From: Stagonosporopsis chrysanthemi
Lineage: Eukaryota; Ascomycota; Dothideomycetes; Pleosporales; Didymellaceae
Direction: 5' to 3'
Assembly: GCA_022560025.1 (NCBI GenBank)
Contig: JAFISE010000009.1
Coordinates: forward strand, 248,001 to 312,000
Length of the DNA: 64,000 nucleotides
Shown: positions 1 through 11,092 of the stretch, piece after piece
How positions within the stretch are numbered: the first letter of the stretch is position 1
How the letters are laid out: each line of letters begins with the position of its first letter
Made by a program: the position numbers and the translations under genes
The notes under the pieces: generated by a model
The model's input: only the letters and a program-made list of their open reading frames with translations
Databases searched by the model: none
What the model was told of the DNA's origin: nothing

Positions 1-392
1 TTCGGGTTCTTTGTGGTGGTCTTCGGTCGACCTTTTCGATCCGCGATGTTTAGCAACTCCTTTCGCTGGCGTTGCTTGTCGGCGGCTCGCCTAGAATCGA
101 CAGGTCTTGGACTGCAGTCTGTGCATTCGTGCACATCAGGAACGTGTTCGGCAGACTCGTAGTAGCAGACGATGTGCTGCCATGTGTCGCATTTTTCGCA
201 CAGCACAGTGTTGCCGTCGTCATCTGCGAAGCCGCAGATGCACTTGATGGTGGAGGATTCGTCCTCCTCTGCCGCTCCATCTAGGCCTGGAGAGCCGGTA
301 GAGTAGGCTGGCGGTGGGGGCCCGGCGCCGTACAAGGCGGACGGTGCCGGCTGAGGGTCAGCATGCGCCTGAACCGAGGAGACGTCTGTCAT
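1..392 (-). CDS. PHD-finger chromatin protein, N-terminal part (runs off left edge)
   Basis: The first ATG is at 392 and the frame stays open for 130 codons to the window edge, so only the N-terminus is present. Residues 1-45 are a Pro/Ala/Ser-rich disordered leader. Residues about 50-93 form a C4HC3 PHD finger: CIC, CEKC, a WQH histidine with a following cysteine, and a closing CTDC. A basic Arg/Lys-rich stretch (RRAADKQRQRKE) follows directly. PHD fingers of this class usually bind methylated or unmodified histone H3 tails in chromatin complexes; the arrangement resembles fungal Set3/Cti6-like PHD proteins. The specific complex cannot be decided without the missing C-terminus, where a SET or other domain might lie. 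No intron is needed in the visible part. Confidence 0.85.
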   Translation of the reverse strand, partial: MTDVSSVQAHADPQPAPSALYGAGPPPPAYSTGSPGLDGAAEEDESSTIKCICGFADDDGNTVLCEKCDTWQHIVCYYESAEHVPDVHECTDCSPRPVDSRRAADKQRQRKELLNIADRKGRPKTTTKNP

Positions 393-2273
393 CCTCTGGC
401 AGAGACGCTGAGAGTGGCTGATGTGGTGTGGTGGCTGGCTCAGGCTCTGACGACGTTAGATCGCATGACGCCCAACGCGTTCACGGCCGAGCTGAGAGGA
501 CACAAGCACCTCGCAACGACCGGGCTGCCCGTAACGACGGCTGTGACGGGCGCTGCGGTCGATTGGAGGGCTGCGGCGAGCTGCAGACAGGGACGGAAGG
601 CTCGTGTGTGCGGGTGCGGCGGGCGCAGCTGCGAGGGACAGCGTGGACAAGCGCTCAGCAGACGCAGCGAGCGAGCGCCGACGAACAGCTACCGTGCAGA
701 GACGATGGCGGGCTCGCGGACCGGCGTGCGGACGCGATGCGCGGGTGGCGAGGCGAGAGTCGAGGTGCGGCGGCTCGTGGGTCGCGGGCTGAGGGGGCCT
801 TCAAGGGCTGCGAGGCGCGAGAGCACAAGCCGGGTGGGGCGGCAGGTGTGCGCTGTGCAGTCAGTAGGTCAGGACAGGCGTCGGGGCGTGTGTGCGACAA
901 CGGGGCGTGGGTGTCTTCGGAGTCAGTCGAGAGGCAGAGCGAGAGCAGCAAGTAGCGAGGAGAACGGGTGCGAAAGAAGGAACGAATCAATCGAGCTTAG
1001 TGGAGGCGCTTGGGCCCCGAGCCTGCCTTGGGTGCTTGGGAACATTGGTAACGTTTAGAGGACGCTACCTGCGTTTAGCAGAGGGGCAATGTAAGCCGGC
1101 ATCAGGGCCTCGGCGCGCTGCTGCGCGCTGCACGGGGACTGCTGTCCTGCAGCGGCCCAGCGCTTCGCGGCGGCGCCATCGAGACTCGCGCTGGCCCAGG
1201 CCTTGCAGTGAGGGACAGGAGGCCGGCGTCGAGGAGATAAAAAGATGCAACAGCAGACTCGGGAAACTGGGGCTGATGTGTGCTGAGACGAAAGGCGTGG
1301 TCCTGGCGCCGCTCGGCGAATGGGAAGACACGCCTGCGCAGACGGCTGCACAGGTCCCCGCGCATCCGGCATAGCGCAGAGACTCTCGGGCTTGCGCGTC
1401 CGCGAACAGCTTCGTCATCGTCCATGGCCCGTGGCAGAGTAAACAACACTGCGCTCCAACACGCAGGTGGAATGCTGGAGCTGCCCCAGCGCCGTGCGCG
1501 TAGCGTCGGCATTCCACAACAAAGTGCCTGGGGGCTGGGGCGGAGGGGCGGGCGCCCAGCGTTGGAGCGAGGCACGTCCAGGCAGCGACCCATGATAAAA
1601 GCGGCAAGAACCCTGGAGGCCGCTGCTTCCTATCGCGCCATCCTGAAACGTCTCTTCACGTACCATGTAGTATGACGTTCTTACAGTACAACGGCGTCGC
1701 ACTCGCGGTAGCTATCTGGGCCCGCATCCAAGCACGCCGTCATCTGCAGCAGTGCAGCCCGCCTTCACACAGCAAATTTGCTTCTTCGCGGAGCACAGCA
1801 ACAGCCAGGGGCCCCCAGCACACCGTCGCACCAAGGCAACCGTCTCTCGAGTCTGCCGCTGTGTCACATGGCTCGTGCAGCGGTGAATAGCTGTGGAGAG
1901 CCCTCCCCAGACGCGTTCCATGCCTAGACCGCGCTGCGTCCTTAGCAGCGTTCGCCGCGCTCACAGCGCACCTTCCGTCCCAGACACACTGTACATGTAC
2001 GCCGTGCGCCGCCTCCGCTCCACCGGCAGCATCGTCGACCGTCCGTACTCCGTTTCCAGGCCGGCATCGTGCCGGTCTTGTGTCCTAATCGGCCGAGGAT
2101 TGAGGGGCAGCAGTATAACCCACGAATGAGCTTGGCACATGAGATTGCCCGCATGTTGACATCGTCTACGTACACCCACCACCGTATAGCCGTTGCCATC
2201 ATGTTATAACGTGAGTTGCCAGAATGCCTCAAGGTATACGCAACACCTCCTGGGTCATCTTCAGGGGTTCACC
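393..2273. other. Intergenic region, no supported gene
   Basis: This GC-rich stretch lies between the divergent PHD-finger and carboxylesterase genes. It contains many open frames on both strands, the longest about 230 codons at 363-1058, but their Arg/Ala/Ser-rich translations resemble no family I know and overlap one another in several frames, as expected of GC-rich noncoding DNA. It probably holds the two promoters and 5' leaders. I see no tRNA, repeat or transposon remnant. Confidence 0.5.
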
Positions 2274-4325
2274 ATGGCCACGTTCGTTGCTCGCTTCTCA
2301 GCCTCATTATGTCTTGTGTCTTGCGCCCTAGCATCAGTTCCACATCCACGCATACCTGATTCAGAACTGACAATACTGACCCACAACGACCTCTATGGGA
2401 ACAGCAGCCTCAGACAAGCTTCAGCGATCGTCGTCAGTCAACGCCAACCGCTCGCAGCCGCGGCATCAACCTGCGCAGCCTTAGGAGAAAGCCTATGGTC
2501 TTACGAACCACGCGCACAAGAGCAGGATTTTCTACAATACCTTGGACATGGTAACGAGAGACATGGCCAGGATCTTTATTGGGTGGCGAGCACTGTACAC
2601 ACCAGATGCAACGCCGTCTCTGCACAAGGCCGCACCCAACAGCTGTCGTGCGATACACCGTTGCCAGCACTCTGCCAGAACTCGGCGGCCTTGAGCTCAT
2701 TGGAGTTGACCGACACTAGTAGCAGGTGGCAGACAGCCGTCTCGACTGGCAATGCAACCATCACTGGCTACCGCGACAAACATTCGTTTCGCTTCCAGGG
2801 TATCAAGTACGCCAGCATACCCAGTCGCTTCTCAGACGCTACCTATCTTCCACCCGTTGGAAACATCTCAGCGCTGTCATACGGTCCCGATTGTATCCAG
2901 GGAAGCTGCAGCTCTGGCACCGTCCCGTGCAGTGAAGAATGCCTGTATCTGAACATCTGGACGCCTGTCCTGCCAGCTAGCAAGAGCACAAAGGCCAAAA
3001 AGAAGGCAGTCATGGTTTGGATTCATGGTGGCGGTTTTGTGAGTGGTTCTGGTAGCGACACCACATTCGATGGTGGAGCAATAGCATCTCGTGGTGATGT
3101 GGTTCTCGTTACGGTTAACTATAGACTCGGCAACCTTGGATTCCTAGCGCTAGTTGACACACCTCTGACGGGCAATTACGGGCTCAAGGACCAGAGCACT
3201 GCATTAGACTGGCTACATGCGCACGTAGGCGCATTCGGCGGTGACAAGGACAGGATCACCGTCTTTGGACAGAGTGCTGGTGCAGCCTCTGTCCGGGCCC
3301 TCCTTGCCTCACCTCAAGCTCGCAACAAGTTCACAAGCGCAATCACTCAGAGCAACCTTCAGGGTCTCAACTACGCTTCAACCTTCTCAAAGTACCTCAC
3401 TATCCCCGAGGCCACCAACAGGACCATATCGCTTCTCAATGAAACTGGGTGCGCGTCAGACACCACTGAAAGTGTTGTCAATTGCCTACAAGCCATCAAT
3501 CCCCTCAATCTTACCACTGGTACAGTAGCCTCTTACACAGTCGTCGACAACACCTTCCTCCCAACTTCCTCCCTTCCCCTCGGCCCCTCAGCCCCAAAAC
3601 TGAAAACAACTCTGCTCACGGGCATAATGCACGACGACGGCTCTCCCTTCACTAGATACCCCGCAAGCGCCAACCTCACCGCCGCCCTCGTGGCGCAAAA
3701 CCTCCCCGTCTCCATCTCGCCCTCCCTTTTCCCCCTCCCTCCAAACCCAAACACCACCCTCGCCATCTTCAACCTCACCTCCCGCATCGCCACAGACGCC
3801 ATGTTCCGCTGCCTCGGCCAATCCACCGCTCACGCCGCCGCAAAAAACTCCGTCTTCAAAAATACATACGCGTACGAATTCGCCCGCGCCTTCCAGCTGC
3901 TCTCCTACAGCCCCAACCCTCCCGCCTGCGAGGCCCCAATAACGCCAGCACACCCCTACGGAGACCCGGCTGCGCCGTACTACAAGTGCCACTCTGGCGA
4001 GCTGTACTATGTCTTCGGCACGCTGGTGCGCGAGGGCGCGCACATCCGGGATGACAACGATGTCGTGTTCTCGCAGTATGTGCTGGATAGTTGGACGGCG
4101 TTTGCACGGACGGGCAACCCGGTTCCGGACCGGGCGTTCTTGGAGGCCAGGGGGTTTAGCAATACGACGGCGCTTGTGAGGAGGGCGGGGGAGTGGAGGC
4201 CTGTGGGGAGGGGTGGGAAGGGGGACGTGCTGAGGGTGTTGGATGTTCGGTCGACAAGTGAGGGGTGGAGAGAGGCCAAGCAGTGTGAGGCGTTGGGGTT
4301 GGGACTGGGGTATTATGACGTTTGA
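2274..4325 (+). CDS. Secreted type-B carboxylesterase (alpha/beta hydrolase)
   Basis: Hydrolyses carboxylic esters; most fungal members are secreted. The start chosen is the ATG in ACCATGG, giving 683 residues without introns; the frame is open 81 nt further upstream, but this ATG begins a clear signal peptide (hydrophobic core within residues 5-22). Residues about 30-150 are an N-terminal extension with a cysteine pattern (STCAALG ... LPALC) seen in many fungal carboxylesterases and faintly C-type-lectin-like. The esterase domain follows: an oxyanion-hole HGGGF motif, the nucleophile elbow GQSAG with Ser about 334, an HDDGS segment near 453-457 that probably supplies the acid, and His about 573 in HSGELYYVFG. 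Several N-glycosylation sequons fit secretion. It ends tail to tail with the purine permease. Substrate is unknown. Confidence 0.9.
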   Translation: MATFVARFSASLCLVSCALASVPHPRIPDSELTILTHNDLYGNSSLRQASAIVVSQRQPLAAAASTCAALGESLWSYEPRAQEQDFLQYLGHGNERHGQDLYWVASTVHTRCNAVSAQGRTQQLSCDTPLPALCQNSAALSSLELTDTSSRWQTAVSTGNATITGYRDKHSFRFQGIKYASIPSRFSDATYLPPVGNISALSYGPDCIQGSCSSGTVPCSEECLYLNIWTPVLPASKSTKAKKKAVMVWIHGGGFVSGSGSDTTFDGGAIASRGDVVLVTVNYRLGNLGFLALVDTPLTGNYGLKDQSTALDWLHAHVGAFGGDKDRITVFGQSAGAASVRALLASPQARNKFTSAITQSNLQGLNYASTFSKYLTIPEATNRTISLLNETGCASDTTESVVNCLQAINPLNLTTGTVASYTVVDNTFLPTSSLPLGPSAPKLKTTLLTGIMHDDGSPFTRYPASANLTAALVAQNLPVSISPSLFPLPPNPNTTLAIFNLTSRIATDAMFRCLGQSTAHAAAKNSVFKNTYAYEFARAFQLLSYSPNPPACEAPITPAHPYGDPAAPYYKCHSGELYYVFGTLVREGAHIRDDNDVVFSQYVLDSWTAFARTGNPVPDRAFLEARGFSNTTALVRRAGEWRPVGRGGKGDVLRVLDVRSTSEGWREAKQCEALGLGLGYYDV

Positions 4326-4505
4326 GATGATGTTGAAGCGACACGGTGGGTGTTGTGGATGATGGTGGATGAAAAATGCTTTTGAGTGAGGGTATACGAG
4401 CACAATAAAATACAGAACGAACGCCTCATAAGTCGTCCTTATCGCGACATTTTTAATCCTGTGTCCAACCCATCATACAGCCTGATCATCGCAACAACCA
4501 GCCTC

Positions 4506-6362
4506 TCACACTTTACTCGCAGGGGCCACATCCGAAGAAGCCCTCGCCTCCTTGTTCATGCCCTGCACCCTATCCCACTCCTCGCCATCGGCCTGCACCT
4601 CCTGCTCCTCGGCCGTCAATTCAGGAATATCCTCAATCTCCTCGGGCAACACCAAGTTCAGAATCAGCGTCACAAACGCCACGACGGCAAAACCTGTCTC
4701 CAGCACCAACTCAATGGCATCGTAGAAGCCCGCAAGCGAGCGGTTGTTCCCCTGGTACGTGAAGACGTAGCTAAACCACGTGGGGACCAATGTGGCGCCG
4801 AAGCCGAGCGTGAAGCCCGCAGTGAGGATGAAGCGGTTGCGGCGCGTCATCTCGGTGCGAGCGATGATTGCGATTCCGGAGACGACGACGGCAGAGAAGA
4901 GGAAGGTGGTCATGCCGCCGAGGACGGCGGGGGGGATGGCGACAAGGGCCGCGGAAAACTTTGCAAAGATGCCCATGATGATGAGCCAGAAGCAGCAGGC
5001 ATAGCCGGCCTTGCGGTTTGCGCAGCGGGTCAGGGCGATGACGCCGTTGTTCTGGGCGAAGGTCGACATGGGCGTGATGGTGCAGAGGGCGGCGATGATG
5101 CCGTTGAGGCCGTCGGCGAGCACGCCGCCTTGAATACGCGAGTCGAAGAGCTCGCCATCGACTTGCAGCCGGCTGACGTCGCAGGTTGCTGTGATGTCGC
5201 CAATGGCTTCCATGGCGAGCACCATGTATACAGCTAGGAGTGGTAATACAATTGGCCCATACACGCTGAGCTTGAAGGTCTCGACCCAGATGAAGGAGGC
5301 AGCAGGGGCGGCGTCGATGCCACTGCGGTCGAAGTAGCCTGTGGCGCCTGCGATGATGCAGCCAACGAGAAGACCAATGACAACGGCGGTCGATTTCATG
5401 ATGGGCGCGCCGAAACGCTCGCAGATGATGATGGTGATGAAGACACTGAAGCCTAGACCAATGAACTCGGCGCTGCCCCAGGGAAGAGCACGCGGTGCGT
5501 TGATTGTAGGGCACAGCCTGTAGAGACCAGATGTTGGCCTGGCCTGACAGCCGCTGCTTCCACCAGCCCAATTCTGGAAGCCGGTCAAGATGAGCTTCAC
5601 GCCGATGAGCATGACAGTCGGGCCTGTAACGAGTGGTGGGAAGATTTTTTTGAGGAGGCGAGGAGATGTGAACGACATGGCAACTTCGAGGAGCGCACAG
5701 CATGCGGCGGTACCAAGGATGGCTCCGTAGCCATTGGGGCAGGGGAGTGGATTGCCCGCGGCATCAGATGGACACATGCCGTTGGCATACATCTGAGAGA
5801 GAGCACCGGTTGCGACTGGAATGGTAGCGAATGAGGTTCCCACAACAGAGATCAGACCGGTGCCCACATAGTAGGGAGTACGCCAGATGTGAAATCTACG
5901 GGGGTCAGTTTAGATCGCGAAGAGTGGAGCTTGTTCGGTACCTGGTGATTTGGATGGAAGAGAGAAGTCCGCAGACAATAAGTGATGTCGACACGAGATA
6001 CCGTTGCTGAGAGCCAGTCAAATGAGCAGCGTTCGCCAGGATGATTGGGGGCGTAATGACACCAGCAAGCATGGCAAGTGCGTGTTGAAATCCAAGGAGA
6101 AGGGCGAGGAAGACTGGCATGCGATCGTGGAGACCGAAGAAGGGTGCGGCGCGGCGGGTCTTCGTCATGAACGGCAGGTTGGGCTTGAAGAGGAAGGCAT
6201 AGTCGTAATTTCCAATAAGTCCATCTCTGAATAGTCATTAGTCTCTCGGGCTGTGGTATGTTGCACAAATGCATACTTGGTTGTGAAGGCCTTTACAAAA
6301 CGCCTACACTTCTCTCCGAAACTTCGCTTTGGTGCGTGATCGGGTCCAATGCTGTTCGCCAT
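4506..6362 (-). CDS. uapA: Purine (uric acid-xanthine) permease, NCS2/UapA family
   Basis: Proton-coupled uptake of uric acid, xanthine or related purines at the plasma membrane. Coding exons are 6277-6362, 5942-6226 and 4506-5895 (introns 50 and 46 nt), giving 586 residues against 574 in Aspergillus nidulans UapA. The N-terminus carries the family segment DGLIGNYDYAFLF. About 12-14 membrane segments follow. The NCS2 signature QNNGVIALTR lies at about 405-414, and the glutamate corresponding to UapA E356 is at about 353 in AMEAIGD; both substrate-binding residues are therefore present. The charged cytosolic C-terminus contains an acidic LPEEIEDIPELTAEE segment like the UapA trafficking and turnover region. 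UapA versus UapC specificity cannot be told by eye, so the symbol marks the family. Confidence 0.93.
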
Positions 6363-9195
6363 TGCTGTGTATTGACAGTGCGAAACTGATCAACTCTCTT
6401 TTTTTATGAGGCGTGGAGATCCTCGAACCGGATTCAGCTGCGATTGAAGTCGGATTCTGGTGCTTCGTTTGAAGGCTCGGGATCTGGCTTGGGATGCAGA
6501 TGGCGGAGAGGGTGGACGTTAAAGTTTAAGATCAAAACTTTGAGATCGACCGTGCTGATATCAGAGTTCGGCTGCACCAAAGCTGTGTCGCGTGTTGCGC
6601 TAGCGGCAACTAGCCGGTATGCTGTTGCTGCTTTGATATTGCGGGGAAGAGAACTGTTGGAGTGTCTGCGGCAAGGGCCGATGCTCGTAGTCGTAGCTCG
6701 AGGTAGCTGTAGACGCTTGTTGATGGGGTAGAGGAAGGCGCTTGTACTTTATAATGTGTATTGATCGTACATCAAACTATGCCTTTATCTCGGAGGCAAA
6801 GCCCACGATACACAACTGCCCGCCTCTGAGAATCTAGTTCGCCCACGAAAGCCACTCAGAACAAGCTCTGAATGGAGCAAGCCGACAATGATCGTAATTC
6901 GCCGGCAATACTGTATCTTCTCTACGGCAATCAGGTCGTTCGTGTGGGAGATCTCGAGGGCTGAGGCGGCGCCCGCCTACGGTTGATCGACCCTACGCTC
7001 ATACTGATAGCAGCACGACGTTTGATTGGCCAGTGATGAGCAAGCAGCTTACCTCATTCTCGGTGCCGCCCGATAGCGAAGAAGGACTTTGACGACAAAC
7101 TGCAACCTGCGAGGAGATCCCACGTCTGTCGCAGGAAAGCTGAGTGCTGGTAGTTGTCAACTGCGCAATTGTCGCCGGATGCCGAGCAGTCGCGGTGTTC
7201 TGCGCTGCTCTTTGCACGCACAGAGCTCAACGTCACTCGAAATACAGGCTGTGCTGCACTTCTACCCATGAAATCCGTACGCCTTGTCGCGTTCGTCTGT
7301 TGTGTTGTTATCGCGATCATCCGGTATCGGAAGGATGAGAGTACATCCATGAACCTCAGCCAGGTGGAAAAGGGAGCCTCACAACACCGCAAGCTATCCA
7401 TTCAAGGTACAGTGTCCTCGATGAAGTACCAAGCTCTGGATTACGTTCAAATACTTGTCCGTCATGGTGATGAGTTGGGTTCCCTCACGGACATCTAGGT
7501 CAGCCAGGCCAGCAGTGCTAAATCAGCAACCACTTCGTCATGTCGTGGCGACGAAGGCGGATTCGAGGTCAATGGGAGGGAAGAGACCTCCTTCAGCGAA
7601 CGGGTGTTCTGTTGACTGTGGGGTAAGTCGAATGCCAATGCTGAGTCGCGGACGTCAATGTGCATTGTGCACTGGTGTTTGGACAGGGGTTCTCCAGGCG
7701 CAAGGCAGCGTCGTGATGATTGTGGCTGTTCATCCTACCATCAGCATCAGTTTCACTTTCAAGCATTGTGAAGGCAGAAGTTGTTGAACGAGGTCCGCTG
7801 GAGCCGCCTTGCGAGCACGCTATGGACGACGTGTGAGCTCAGCATCAGGTCTGAGTCTTTCATGTGAGACTGACGCACGCCGTTTGCAGTTGTTGTGTCG
7901 CAACGTTGATTGCGCTCAGGATGCAGCACAGCGCAGCATGATACCAAGCAGCGTCTGTATGGCTGCAAATTCACGATAACCTGGTGTTGAGGAGGCTGCA
8001 GGGCTGACTAGACCGTACTGGGAACAACTTGCGAGGCGCAAATAATCGGGATGCGACCGCCGGAAACGTGGAGTCGGCAGCACAGACCCTGCACTGTGCA
8101 GCAGGGTGGCACACCGTCGGTGAGGTTCAATCAAGCTGGTTACATTGACCGGTGTGCAAGGCACGCCGTTGTCTTGTAGATAAGCCCGACTGCGAACAGT
8201 GGAAAACTGAGCATCGGGGTGCGTTGCCAGACTGCAGGCGTCAAGCCGCAGGAGGAGCGCCGCGGCGACGTCGTCCGCTCCCAAGCGACATGCTTAGATG
8301 GCAGTCCTTGACGAATTTGCCACCTATCATTGGGTGACGGCTTGACCGGGCCCTGAGGTCGAAAAGGGACCGGGTAACAGTGACGAGACCCAGTGGTCTC
8401 ACTACGGCGTGAGGTTTGCGCGCGGCAATTGTGTGCTCGTTGGCCGTGACGCGTCTGCTGCCGCGAACAGACCGCTTTTTGCAGAGGCTTCGTCGACAAC
8501 TGCCTAAGAATGCCCGACAGAGTGAGCGCGCTGAAACACGGTGTCTCTGCCGCTGTGATGTCGGGAGGCCGTAAGGCTGCCGATGGCAAAATTCGAATTG
8601 GAGATTCTTCCAGAATCTGGGGAACCGTAGCCGTGTCCGTTCAGGCTTGCGAGCACACGGACATCGCCACCCTTTTCGATCTCGACGCCGAGATCAGCGT
8701 GTCTCTGTCCTCTCGCTGCGGCAACGATCCGCCGCTTGCACAAATTCTTTTCGCACCATTACTGGCGGATGGCATTTGCCTGCTCCTGCTAGCTCCCCGA
8801 CAGCGAATGGTGTGCCGCGCTAGACCCTCGATGACAAAAATTACGGGCGTGGCAGGTCTCGAAGGGTTTTGGATGGAGCGATGCAAGGTCCCGGTTTATT
8901 CGCTTAGCGTGCAGTGCGTTGGGGATTCAACAGCAACAGTGCTTCCATTCCACCGCTACTCGCTATATTATCTGGCTGTGCCGGCCGCGTCTCTCCTTCC
9001 TCATCCTCTCCGCTCCTGCTTCACTTACCCGACCCCTCTTCCCTGAGTGTGGTTTTCCTTCGCTACTGGAGCCCTTAGCTGCGTGCTTCCTGGAGACCGA
9101 TCGGAGTTCGAACATTCTTTGAACCCCTACAAATAGCGAGTACCACTCGCGCCATCACCCCACCACCTTTATCGCATCCTTTACACACCGTCACT
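6363..9195. other. Long intergenic region, no supported gene
   Basis: This 2.8-kb stretch separates the divergent purine permease and desaturase genes. Open frames of 60-178 codons occur on both strands, none with family resemblance. It presumably contains two promoters; the desaturase side ends in a pyrimidine-rich leader (about 8990-9195), as is common before highly expressed fungal genes. No tRNA or repeat was found by eye. Confidence 0.5.
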
Positions 9196-10691
9196 ATGCC
9201 CTCCACCCAGGCTGTCTCTGGCGATCTCGCCATCAAGCCTGAGTTCGTCGACCAGAAGTCGCCCATGGCTTCAACCAGCGAGCCCAACCGCAACCCCAAG
9301 TACGACCCGAAGAAGCCGCACATCACCGACACGCCTATCACCAAGGCCAACTGGTACAAGCACGTCAACTGGCTTAACGTACGCTTCCCACCACACCCAA
9401 TACCATCCAATGCAAATGCTTACTTCATAATCAGGTTACTTTTATTATCGGTATCCCGCTTGCTGGCTGCGTTGCCGCCTTCTGGACTCCATTGAAGTGG
9501 CAGACTGCCGCCTGGGCGGTTGTCTACTACTTCTGGACCGGTCTCGGTATCACAGCTGGTTACCATCGTCTTTGGGCGCACAAGTCCTACAATGCCTCGC
9601 TGCCCCTTTCCATCTTCCTCGCTCTTGTTGGCGGCGGTGCTGTTGAGGGTTCCATCCGCTGGTGGAGCCGTGACCACCGCGCTCACCACCGCTACACCGA
9701 TACCAACAAGGACCCTTACTCGGTTCGCAAGGGTCTCCTGTACTCTCACCTTGGCTGGATGGTCATGAAGCAAAACCCCAAGCGCATCGGCCGCACCGAC
9801 ATCACCGACCTGAACGAGGACCCCGTCGTCGTTTGGCAGCACAAGCACTACATCAAGGTTGTCATCTTCATGGGCTTGATCTTCCCCTCTGCCGTCGCTG
9901 GTCTTCTTTGGAACGACTGGAAGGGTGGCTTCATCTACGCTGGTATCCTCCGCATCTTCTTCGTCCAGCAGGCTACCTTCTGTGTCAACTCGCTTGCCCA
10001 CTGGCTCGGCGACCAGCCCTTCGACGACCGCAACTCTCCCCGTGACCACGTCATCACCGCTCTTGTCACTCTTGGTGAGGGCTACCACAACTTTCACCAC
10101 GAGTTCCCCTCCGACTACCGCAATGCTATCGAGTGGCACCAGTACGATCCTACCAAGTGGTCCATCTGGATGTGGTCCAAGCTTGGTCTTGCCTCCAACC
10201 TGAAGCAGTTCCGCGCCAACGAGATTGAGAAGGGCCGTGTTCAGCAGCTCCAGAAGAAGATTGACCAGAAGCGCGCCAAGCTCGACTGGGGTATTCCTCT
10301 CGAGCAGCTGCCCGTCATCGAGTGGGATGATTACGTTGAGCAGGCCAAGAACGGTCGCGGTCTCATTGCTGTTGCTGGTGTTGTTCACGATGTCACAGAT
10401 TTCATCAACGAGCACCCTGGTGGCAAGACCCTTATCAAGAGCGGTGTTGGCAAGGACGCCACCGCTATGTTCAACGGTGGTGTTTACTTCCACTCTAACG
10501 GTGCCCACAACCTCCTGTCCACTATGCGTGTCGGTGTTATTCGCGGTGGTTGCGAGGTTGAGATCTGGAAGCGCTCTCAGATGGAGAAGGATGGCGTCAC
10601 TTCCAAGGACGCTGATGGCAACCCTATCGTCAGGGCTGGTAACCAGGTTACTAAGGTTGCCCAGCCTATCGTTAGCGCGAGTGCGGCATGA
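9196..10691 (+). CDS. OLE1: Delta-9 acyl-CoA (stearoyl-CoA) desaturase with cytochrome b5 domain
   Basis: Introduces the first double bond into palmitoyl- and stearoyl-CoA in the ER membrane, using electrons from its own cytochrome b5 domain. Exons 9196-9378 and 9435-10691 flank a 56-nt intron and encode 479 residues, the usual Ole1 size. The three histidine boxes are visible: HRLWAH (about 105-110), HRAHH (142-146) and HNFHH (279-283). Hydrophobic pairs lie between them. The C-terminal cytochrome b5 domain starts near residue 360 and has the haem-binding HPGG at about 388. Codon use is strongly C-ending, as expected for high expression. An acyl-CoA synthetase gene lies 3 kb away with only Tdp1 between, but there is no sign of shared control. 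Confidence 0.96.
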
Positions 10692-11092
10692 ACGAGTGTG
10701 CATATCAATTTGAGCGAAGCGATATCCGGAGTTGGGTTTGTTTATTGAATCACGTGGGCATAGTAATTTCACTTCCCAGCGTTCGTTAGAGGCATCACAG
10801 GTGTGGCGCCAGATACTTAGACACGTACGATAAGCCTCATTATGAGAGCGACGGCGTAAAAAGCCTTTCGGTCGAAACCGAACAATCGAAAACATTATGA
10901 TCATGATCTATGCCCTTGCTGCAATTGTGTCTGAGTTCGTAGCTCCCTTCTTTCACATCACTTGGTCTGTGCTTAATCACAGTTATCAGTCCACACCATA
11001 AGGCTCCAGCATTTGCACTCGCCATTCGCACTGCATGCACTTGATAATGCAGCAAACACCCTTCTAGGCTATGTCTGACGAACGAACTCAAC
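10692..11092. other. Intergenic, desaturase 3' region and Tdp1 promoter
   Basis: This is about 400 nt between two same-strand genes. It must hold the desaturase 3' untranslated region and terminator and the Tdp1 promoter. No ORF, RNA gene or repeat stands out. Confidence 0.5.

Noticed and set aside
363..1058. A 231-codon open frame on the plus strand, and overlapping frames of similar size on both strands
   Set aside because: The translation is Arg/Ser/Ala-rich without family resemblance, and several frames are open at once, as expected of GC-rich DNA. It also overlaps the start of the PHD-finger gene.
6421..6450. A GGTTCGA-like string (minus strand) suggesting a tRNA T-loop
   Set aside because: The flanking bases do not form a T stem and no acceptor or anticodon arm is found nearby.
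9420..10904. A 494-codon minus-strand frame antisense to the desaturase
   Set aside because: It is a shadow of the C-ending codon use of the desaturase; the plus strand has all histidine boxes and the cytochrome b5 domain.
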